Part shown: positions 1 through 4,532 of the stretch, in pieces
How the letters are laid out: the number at the start of each line of letters is the position of its first letter
How positions within the stretch are numbered: the stretch's first letter is position 1
Assembly (NCBI GenBank): GCA_049515175.1
Contig: JBEKUI010000264.1
Coordinates: 1 to 6,205, forward strand
Direction: 5' to 3'
DNA: 6,205 nt
Origin: JACQNR01 sp049515175
GTDB lineage: Bacteria > Acidobacteriota > Terriglobia > UBA7540
Notes under the pieces: generated by a model
The model's input: the letters and a program-made list of their open reading frames with translations, nothing else
What the model was told of the DNA's origin: nothing
The model's database searches: none
Translations under genes and position numbers: made by a program

Positions 1-56
1 CTAATGTAATCGGTAATCCTTGTTCCTTTCGGAAGTTCAGCGCTTGTACGGCCCAT
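1..56 (-). CDS. 5' end of a transposase, probably IS4 family (cut by window edge)
   Basis: Only 18 complete codons are visible, reading MGRTSAELPKGTRITDYI. The ATG at 56-54 follows a textbook Shine-Dalgarno GAGGAGG (64-70 on the plus strand as CCTCCTC) with a 7-base spacer. An in-frame ATG eight codons upstream (80-78) lacks such a site, so I prefer 56. The pattern 'ELPxGxRITDYIS' resembles, from memory, the N-termini of IS4-family DDE transposases with the IS4 N-terminal domain. Such proteins cut and join the element's ends. The catalytic domain lies outside the window, so family assignment rests on this short stretch and on the promoter and terminal-repeat-like DNA just upstream (72-121). 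A different short-leader gene cannot be excluded. Confidence 0.55.
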   Translation of the reverse strand, partial: MGRTSAELPKGTRITDYI

Positions 57-63
57 CTGCGGT

Positions 64-85
64 CCTCCTCTCACTTTCATGAGAG
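64..85 (-). promoter_or_regulatory. Strong RBS next to a small hairpin
   Basis: GAGGAGG (64-70) is the ribosome binding site that fixes the start at 56. An inverted repeat CTCTCA/TGAGAG (68-73 with 80-85, 6-base loop) overlaps its 5' edge in the transcript. In several insertion sequences a hairpin masks the transposase ribosome site when transcription enters from outside. Here the stem is short and lies within the normal transcript too, so such a role is only a possibility. Confidence 0.4.
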
Positions 86-86
86 A

Positions 87-115
87 AGTATACCGCATTT
101 TCCTTTAAGTGAACA
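87..115 (-). promoter_or_regulatory. Candidate transposase promoter
   Basis: On the minus strand a TATACT hexamer (87-92; 5 of 6 matches to TATAAT) lies 31 bases upstream of the transposase ATG. A weak -35, TTCACT (108-113, 15-base spacer) or TGTTCA (110-115, 17-base spacer), falls inside the putative terminal repeat. Promoters embedded next to the terminal repeat are common in insertion sequences. The -10 is convincing, the -35 is not. Confidence 0.35.
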
Positions 116-124
116 GTATTGCCG

Positions 125-1336
125 CTAGCCTTGAGATTCCGGAGGCGGCTGAGAGAGCTCGGTAATCATTTCGTCGCTGATCTGCCGGATGAGCTCCTCC
201 ACGGCGGAGGTGGTGAGTGCCGGCGGGGCCATTCGAACGACGACGTTGTGGACGATCCAATAGATAAGATCGGTGTCCACGGCCGCAACGGCGGTCGTGG
301 CAACTTCCGGTGCGGGTTCGGGCGCGGGGGCCGGCGGTTCCTCGACAGCGGCCTCCGGAGCTTCGAAGGGCGGGGACGGGGGAGGAGGAGCAGCTTCCGC
401 CGGGGCGGGCGCTGGGGCTTCCGGCTCAGGTGGAGGTTGCGGGCTGATCGCTTCTTCTGCCGGCTGTTCATGCGGGGGAATTGCTTCCTCAGCAAGTTCT
501 CGTTCGGCGGCTGGAGCCTCGGGTGGCGCGGCGACGGGCGCCTCATCGACGGGTGGCGCGGGAGCCAAATCATCGGCAAGGACTGGCTGCGCGATCTCAA
601 CCGGCATGCGGAACATCATGGTTCGTTCCGGAGGTTCCTCCTCAGCGGGCGTGGGGGCGCCGGCCGGTTCTTCCACCAACTGCGGCTCTGCGCTTGCCGA
701 AAGCTCTTCGCTCGACACTGCCGCAGGCGGCGGGGCCGCGGGTGCCTCTTCTTGGACTTGCCAAGGACTCGGAGTCTCTGCGATGGCTGGGGATGGAGCT
801 TCGGCCGGGCCCGCTTCACCAAAGGGCGTGCCCTCCGAAAGAGCCCCGAAGTCGGGAAGCTCCATTCGGGTCGAGGCCTCGGGGGGGAGGTCCACCGGTT
901 CCACTTCTGCGTGCAGCGGGGGCGCTGGCACAATGACGGGCTTGGGCGGCGGAGGCGGTGCCGCCTCGGCCTGGGTGATGAACTTGTTGACCACAGCAAC
1001 GAGTTCTTCCTGACCGAACGGCTTCTTGACCCGCCCATCGGCGCCGGCGCGCCGGGCCCGCGCTTCATCACAGGGTTCAAGCTCGCTGAAAATCAGGAGA
1101 ACCGGGACGTGGGCAAGCTCGGGAGTATTCTTGACGAATTCGCACACCTCGTAGCCGTCGCGGCCCGGCATCGCCACATCGGCGAGGACGAGGGCAGGAT
1201 TGATGGAGGGGAGTTTCTTGATGGCCGCAACGCCATTGGAGACGGTGAGAACTTCCAGGCCTTCGCCAGTCAAGATTCCACTCGCCCGTCGCTGATGCGT
1301 CGGGCTGTCGTCTGCAACTAGAACTAACCTTGGCAC
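125..1336 (-). CDS. Response-regulator receiver protein with a long Pro/Ala/Glu-rich linker
   Basis: A 403-residue protein starting at GTG (1336-1334), preceded by AAGGAGGG six bases away. Residues 1-122 form a CheY-like receiver domain: acidic pair D9-D10, phospho-acceptor D53 in LADVAMPGRDGYEV, switch residue S84, and K105-P106 in KKPF. Residues about 123-353 are a low-complexity linker dominated by Pro, Ala and Glu, broken by less biased islands such as RTMMFRMPVEIA (238-249). Residues 354-403 regain normal composition with an amphipathic helical look (DLIYWIVHNVVV, then AVEELIRQISDEMITEL). No DNA-binding or enzymatic output domain is present, so it probably signals by protein contact in the cytoplasm. 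The cognate kinase is not in the window. It has its own promoter candidate and lies 162 bases after bamD. The receiver call is firm, the role unknown. Confidence 0.9.
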   Translation of the reverse strand: MPRLVLVADDSPTHQRRASGILTGEGLEVLTVSNGVAAIKKLPSINPALVLADVAMPGRDGYEVCEFVKNTPELAHVPVLLIFSELEPCDEARARRAGADGRVKKPFGQEELVAVVNKFITQAEAAPPPPPKPVIVPAPPLHAEVEPVDLPPEASTRMELPDFGALSEGTPFGEAGPAEAPSPAIAETPSPWQVQEEAPAAPPPAAVSSEELSASAEPQLVEEPAGAPTPAEEEPPERTMMFRMPVEIAQPVLADDLAPAPPVDEAPVAAPPEAPAAERELAEEAIPPHEQPAEEAISPQPPPEPEAPAPAPAEAAPPPPSPPFEAPEAAVEEPPAPAPEPAPEVATTAVAAVDTDLIYWIVHNVVVRMAPPALTTSAVEELIRQISDEMITELSQPPPESQG

Positions 1337-1372
1337 GCTGGCCCTCCTTCTGAATCGCCCTCGAACGCGTCA

Positions 1373-1401
1373 CGAATACCATTTTAACAACACGAAGTCA
1401 A
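1373..1401 (-). promoter_or_regulatory. Candidate sigma70 promoter of the receiver-protein gene
   Basis: TTGACT (1396-1401, 5 of 6 matches to the -35 consensus), an exact 17-base spacer, then TATTCG (1373-1378) preceded by TGG, giving an extended -10. The predicted start is near 1366, leaving a leader of about 30 bases that carries the AAGGAGGG ribosome site (1342-1349). The -10 itself is weak. The location in the 162-base gap after bamD supports separate transcription of the receiver gene. Confidence 0.5.
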
Positions 1402-1498
1402 GGCATGTGAACGGTTTGCGTGCGCGGAGGGTGATCGCAAGGGTTCTTTCGACAGAAGAGACCGCGGACTCCGAAAGGTGTGGGGCTGCGAGGAGGGG

Positions 1499-2734
1499 CT
1501 AGAAGGGCTTGATGATCTTCTTGAAGAGGCTCCGCTTCCCCTTTTTCTTCAGGGGCTGCGGAGTCGATCCTTTGTCCGCTTCCTTCGAGGCCTGCGCGCT
1601 ACTCTCCGGCTTCGCGGCGGACGTATCATTGCCGGAATTGGCGGGCGTGGCAGTCCCCGGGCTGCTCGCCGTGCCCGAAGGCTCCACGGCAGTCCCGGTC
1701 TTCAAGGCAGCGTCCCCGACGGGCTGCGCCACCACTGCGCCGACTCCTGGTGTGGGTTCCGGGCCCTTCGCCACTTCAACTTCACCCGGCTTGGCCGCAC
1801 CCAGGCGGACGGGCCCGTGCCGGGTGGCGCTGGTGTCCGGGGAACTGGCCAGGAACCCCCCGACCTTCTGGAACAAGTCCTTTTGGGGGCGGTGGAGAGC
1901 ATCGGCTTGGGCTCGGGCCATGATGGCCCGGGTGGGTTTCGGGATCGGCTGATGAAGCGCCGTGAGTCGTTCTTTGGCATCGTCGACGAAGGGGCTCAGC
2001 GGATGTTCGGTCAGCAGCCGCGCGTAGGATCTTGCCGCCTCCTGTGATCTCCTCAAACGCTCTTGACTCTGACCGAGATACCAGAGAGCACCGTCGGCAC
2101 CACTGTAGTTGGGATAGCTCTCCGCGATCTCCTGGAAACGCGAACGGGCGGCGGGAAAGGCGCGCTTCTGATAGTAGAATTGTGCAATCCGATAATCGCC
2201 CTGGGCGAGGACTTCTTGCACTTGCCGCAGCCGGGACTTTACGCGGGGCATGATGGGGCTATCGGGATACTTCAACAAGAATTCCTTCAATTCCAACTCT
2301 GCCAGCTTGGTCTCCGTTCGGTCACGGTCCGCTTTGGCCATCATTCGATAATGCGCCATGCCAGCGCGAAACTGCGCCTCCGGAGCCTCCGGCGCGGTGG
2401 GGAAGAAAGTGATAAAATCTTTGTATTCGGCCTCGGCCTGCGTCAGTCCGGAGACACCACCTTCCGAATAGTAGGAATCAGCGATGGCCAGCTTGGCCCT
2501 GGAGAGATACTCACTGTCGGGATAGGTGTTGATGAGGGTCTGGAGGGTCAACCGTCCGACGTCATAGCGGCTGCGGTCAATTTCCCGCGTAGCTTTTTCG
2601 TAGAGGACCTTGTCCGGCTGGCTGCCCGGAGTGAGGGGTTCCTCGGAGCGGCGATGGATCAGCGCACAGCCCGGCAGGGCGAGCATCGCCAGTAGAGTCG
2701 GAATTAACTTGAACAGGAAATCCTTAAGATTCAA
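1499..2734 (-). CDS. bamD: Outer-membrane assembly lipoprotein BamD/YfiO family, with long C-terminal tail
   Basis: A BamD-like protein, the essential lipoprotein partner of BamA in inserting beta-barrel proteins into the outer membrane. I start it at TTG 2734-2732 (411 residues), because this places a signal peptide (LKDFLFKLIPTLLAMLALPGC) with lipidation Cys at residue 23 and a GGAG 11 bases upstream. A longer in-frame reading to 2857 would bury that signal behind 41 residues. Residues 36-268 carry tetratricopeptide-type helix pairs typical of the family: YxxA...YDxGRLTLQTLINTYPDSEYLSRAKLAIADSYY, the ALWYLGQSQERL helix, and repeated YPDS turns. Residues 269-411 are an unusual tail, Ala/Pro/Ser/Thr-rich and then cationic (LKKKGKRSLFKKIIKPF). 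The core matches the usual length of about 240-270 residues, so the tail is an addition. Upstream is a 497-base gap. Confidence 0.88.
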   Translation of the reverse strand: MNLKDFLFKLIPTLLAMLALPGCALIHRRSEEPLTPGSQPDKVLYEKATREIDRSRYDVGRLTLQTLINTYPDSEYLSRAKLAIADSYYSEGGVSGLTQAEAEYKDFITFFPTAPEAPEAQFRAGMAHYRMMAKADRDRTETKLAELELKEFLLKYPDSPIMPRVKSRLRQVQEVLAQGDYRIAQFYYQKRAFPAARSRFQEIAESYPNYSGADGALWYLGQSQERLRRSQEAARSYARLLTEHPLSPFVDDAKERLTALHQPIPKPTRAIMARAQADALHRPQKDLFQKVGGFLASSPDTSATRHGPVRLGAAKPGEVEVAKGPEPTPGVGAVVAQPVGDAALKTGTAVEPSGTASSPGTATPANSGNDTSAAKPESSAQASKEADKGSTPQPLKKKGKRSLFKKIIKPF

Positions 2735-3231
2735 CTTCCCAGCTTCTCCGTTTAACGCTTTGATTTCCCGCCGGCGTGCTTCGGTCGCTGGCGCCGTGAT
2801 CGATTCACGCCACAGCGCGGAGCCTTGGCAAGACCCGGGACCCTCCGTCCACATCACTTAATGATGGCAGATACGGGCCTCGGGATGTCCGGCCTGCCGA
2901 ATCTTACTCGCTTCCAAATGCTTGCGCCTGACGACGCCCTCAGCCCTCAAGCCAAGTTACAAGCTCACGCAACCTTGATTCCGCACCTACCCGGCGTTGA
3001 TGCGGATCGAAAGCGTTTCTTTGCGGCGGGCAGTGCGGACACCGTCATCAGGGCACTGGATCCAGGCAGGTAGAATAGCACAAATTCACCGGATGCGTCC
3101 TTCCTGCCCCTCAGCCGGAATCAGATGGTCGGCACTTGAATGACTCCGCCCGAAGTCGAGGGCCAGAACCACTCCGCCTCCCAACGAATCACATCCGTTG
3201 CCTCTCTTCTGCGCTCGGGAGGGTTTGTGGA
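2735..3231. other. Gene-poor gap between deoC and bamD
   Basis: I find no convincing gene in these 497 bases. The short open frames on either strand lack a ribosome site and any recognisable motif. The gap holds one promoter-like motif (3072-3080). If that promoter drives bamD, the leader would be over 300 bases long. Just past the deoC stop, CAACG (3182-3186) pairs with CGTTG (3196-3200) inside a longer dyad, but no U-tract follows, so I do not call a terminator. Confidence 0.6.
3072..3080 (-). promoter_or_regulatory. Extended -10 element, possible bamD promoter
   Basis: TGCTATTCT on the minus strand is a good extended -10 (TGn plus TATTCT). The hexamer at the 17-base -35 position (3095-3100, GGACGC) is poor, which extended -10 promoters can tolerate. 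It is the best promoter candidate in the gap upstream of bamD, but it lies about 330 bases from the TTG start, so its assignment to bamD is weak. Confidence 0.3.
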
Positions 3232-3912
3232 TCAACGGAGCCTTCTCCTGCACTCATTCAAAATATCGCCAGTGCGCGAAGCCCCGACGCGAGTCACACC
3301 CAGCGCCCTGACCCTCAACAATCCATCCAAGTCGCGGATGCCTCCCGCGGCCTTGACTTGCACGTGCGGCGGGGAATGCTTCCGCATGAGAATCAGGTCG
3401 GCGTCGGTCGCTCCACCTGAGCCGTACCCCGTCGAAGTCTTCACCCAGTCGGCGCCCGCCTCGCCGCAGATTTCGCACAGCCTGATCTTGTGCTCGTCAT
3501 TCAGGCAGCAGTTTTCGAAGATCACTTTCAACTTGGCGCCGTGCCCGTGGGTTGCCTCCACAACTCTTCCGATATCGCTGCTTACGTAGGTCCAATCCTG
3601 GCTCAGCACCTTGCTGATGTTCACCACCATATCGAGTTCTTCCGCGCCGTCAGCGAGCGCCTGGCGTGCCTCGGCGACCTTGACCGCAGTGGTGTGGCCA
3701 CCCTGGGGAAAGCCGACCGTGGTGCTCGCCTTGACCGCACTTCCTTTCAAAATCTCGGCGCAGCGCTTCAGGTAGTGCGGCATGATGCAGACGCTGGCCA
3801 CGTCGTACTCCAAGCCGTCGCGGCAGCCCTTCTCGAAGTCCCGGTCAGTCATCACTGGATTGAGCAGGGAATGGTCAATCATCTTGGCGATGTCGTGATA
3901 CGTGTAGTCCAT
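3232..3912 (-). CDS. deoC: Deoxyribose-phosphate aldolase (DERA)
   Basis: A 226-residue class I aldolase that splits 2-deoxyribose 5-phosphate into glyceraldehyde 3-phosphate and acetaldehyde, the last step of deoxynucleoside catabolism in the cytosol. The three catalytic residues of the E. coli enzyme (D102, K167, K201) have clear equivalents: D94 in EELDMVVNI, Schiff-base K158 in DWVKTSTGYGSGGAT, and K187 in VQVKAAGGIRD. The family motif TTVGFPQGGHTTAVKVAEA (64-82) and phosphate-binding GASRTGDIL (210-218) are also present. I choose ATG 3912-3910, which has GGGGA five bases upstream and begins with the conserved DIAKMIDHSLLNP. An in-frame TTG at 3945 would add 11 residues but has no ribosome site. 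Length is typical of the short bacterial DERA group. No other nucleoside-catabolism gene is beside it. Its promoter is probably one of two candidates far upstream (4259-4264 or 4455-4483), implying a long leader. Confidence 0.96.
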   Translation of the reverse strand: MDYTYHDIAKMIDHSLLNPVMTDRDFEKGCRDGLEYDVASVCIMPHYLKRCAEILKGSAVKASTTVGFPQGGHTTAVKVAEARQALADGAEELDMVVNISKVLSQDWTYVSSDIGRVVEATHGHGAKLKVIFENCCLNDEHKIRLCEICGEAGADWVKTSTGYGSGGATDADLILMRKHSPPHVQVKAAGGIRDLDGLLRVRALGVTRVGASRTGDILNECRRRLR

Positions 3913-4028
3913 TTGATCCCCATTCAGATAGCGGGTTGTGGTCAACGAGCGAGGGGTAACCTCTGGTATGCTTGTGGCGCAGCGCGCTACGAACCTGCCC
4001 GTCGAGTCGAGACAACTGAGGAATCTTA

Positions 4029-4252
4029 TTCAAAGACAGCAGTTTGCTCGCTTCGTTGAGAATTGCGACATTCGTTGATTCTATAAGACTTACTCGGTTC
4101 GTAAATTCTGTCCGTTTTTCATGTAATTGATAATAAGCAACTTGCTCGGTTCGTTGAATTGTTAAACTTCTGTTGATTCTAAGGCATTTACTCGGTTCGT
4201 CTCGATATGAAAATCTGGAACGACTTGATTCCAAATAACATGCTCGGTTCGT
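4029..4252. repeat. Array of five degenerate 28-base repeats, alternating 18/24-base spacers
   Basis: A core CTCGGTTCGT recurs exactly at 4093, 4145, 4191 and 4243, and with one mismatch (CTCGCTTCGT) at 4047. TTGAT occurs exactly 18 bases before each of the four exact cores, so the unit is 28 bases: 4075-4102, 4127-4154, 4173-4200, 4225-4252, plus a decayed unit 4029-4056. Spacers are 18, 24, 18 and 24 bases, giving a higher-order period of 98. Between TTGAT and the core the units share a loose A-rich pattern. The stretch is clearly more AT-rich than its surroundings. It lies between deoC and its candidate upstream promoters, so it may be transcribed as part of the leader. Function is unknown. 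Short spacers and divergent units argue against CRISPR. Confidence 0.85.
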
Positions 4253-4258
4253 CTTTCT

Positions 4259-4264
4259 ATTATA
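4259..4264 (-). promoter_or_regulatory. Perfect TATAAT box upstream of the repeat array
   Basis: The minus strand reads CTATATATAATAG, containing a perfect -10 hexamer directed through the repeat array toward deoC. No credible -35 is found 16-18 bases upstream (CCAGCG at the 17-base position). It could be a weak or activated promoter, or simply the AU-rich run after the stem at 4269-4310. Confidence 0.3.
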
Positions 4265-4448
4265 TATAGGGGGGCGCCCAACGCTGGGCGGAACTGAGAA
4301 CGGGTCCCCCTTCCAGCAGAAGAACTCATCCAACAACTCAAAGTTCGCGGATACGGGGAATTCGGTCCGAAGTGCCGCCAGGGGTCTCCCATGTAACCTC
4401 TCGCGGAAGCCCAGGAAGGTCTACCGGACCGCCTCCTGCACTTCCCAA
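4262..4448 (-). ncRNA. Candidate structured transcript or long deoC leader (unclassified)
   Basis: The segment starts where the promoter 4455-4483 should initiate and ends at a GC stem followed by an AU run. On the minus strand GAAGTGC (4438-4444) pairs with GCACTTC (4369-4375), and CGGTCCG (4425-4431) with CGGACCG (4363-4369). These two seven-base helices cross, so they would be either a pseudoknot or alternative folds. Near the 3' end CGCCCA (4285-4290) pairs with TGGGCG (4275-4280), nested inside a GGGGG/CCCCC stem. I could not match it to 6S, SRP, tmRNA, RNase P or a riboswitch that I know. It could instead be untranslated leader, or the remnant of a gene. Confidence 0.3.
4269..4310 (-). 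terminator. Possible terminator-like double stem
   Basis: On the minus strand GGGGG (4306-4310) can pair with CCCCC (4270-4274), enclosing the hairpin CGCCCA-gcgt-TGGGCG (4275-4290). It is followed by UAUAUAUAAU rather than a true U-tract. This could end a short transcript begun at about 4448 or act as an attenuator before deoC. Confidence 0.3.
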
Positions 4449-4454
4449 GACGCT

Positions 4455-4483
4455 AGACTAGCACACTTGCCTTGAAAAGTCAA
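4455..4483 (-). promoter_or_regulatory. Strong sigma70-type promoter with dyads over -35 and -10
   Basis: TTGACT (4478-4483), an exact 17-base spacer and TAGTCT (4455-4460) preceded by TGC make an extended -10 promoter pointing toward deoC. The predicted start is near 4448. An inverted repeat CTTGA/TCAAG (4471-4484) covers the -35 and a second, GCTAG/CTAGC (4452-4462), covers the -10. Their centres are about 20 bases, or two helical turns, apart, a plausible operator arrangement. No gene with a credible start follows for over 500 bases until deoC. Confidence 0.55.
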
Positions 4484-4513
4484 GAGGACATCTTGCCCGC
4501 TGCCGTCCCCCTT

Positions 4514-4531
4514 GGCGGCGGGAAAGCCGCC
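4514..4531 (-). terminator. GC-rich hairpin just past the symporter stop
   Basis: GGCGGC (4514-4519) and GCCGCC (4526-4531) form a six-base all-GC stem with a six-base loop, immediately after the stop codon at 4535-4533. The minus strand continues AAGGGGGAC with no U-tract, so it is not a classical intrinsic terminator. It may still stabilise the 3' end of the message. Confidence 0.4.
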
Positions 4532-4532
4532 G

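Larger units (their letters stand above)
1..121 (-). mobile_element. Left-open insertion sequence, 5' end (IS4-like)
   Basis: The putative transposase start is preceded by about 65 bases holding a promoter and then TTAAGTGAACAGTATTG at 105-121. Read outward-in this is CAATACTGTTCACTTAA, which looks like an IS terminal inverted repeat. The outer boundary is placed at about 121 by inference. The other end is outside the window, so neither the matching repeat nor a target-site duplication can be verified. If the boundary is right, the element sits 3 bases past the stop of the receiver-domain gene and does not truncate it. Confidence 0.42.

Noticed and set aside
119..1321. A 400-codon open frame on the plus strand opposite the receiver-protein gene
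   Set aside because: It lies wholly antisense to a gene with clear receiver motifs. Its product is Gly/Arg-rich with no motif, and it is explained by the low-complexity, GC-rich codons of the real gene.
1446..1477. Dyad CTTTCG/CGAAAG as a bamD terminator
   Set aside because: The six-base arms are separated by 20 bases with only a partial inner stem, and no U-tract follows on the minus strand.
2825..3073. An 82-codon plus-strand frame between deoC and bamD
   Set aside because: It has no ribosome site, no motif, and partly overlaps the bamD upstream region. It looks like chance openness in GC-rich DNA.
4029..4252. CRISPR array
   Set aside because: Units of 28 bases are regularly placed, but only the 10-base core and TTGAT are conserved, spacers are just 18 or 24 bases and partly alike, and no cas gene is present.
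3875..4336. A 153-codon minus-strand frame through the repeat array
   Set aside because: Its only plausible part (LLDEFFCWKGDPFSVPPS) starts at a TTG without a ribosome site, the rest crosses repeats whose spacing is not a multiple of three, and it runs out of frame into deoC.
4162..4392. A 76-codon minus-strand frame with ATG and a partial ribosome site (GAGAGG)
   Set aside because: No recognisable motif, unusual composition, and it ends inside the repeat array. It lies across the pairing segments of the putative RNA. I cannot support it as a gene, though a leader peptide is not excluded.
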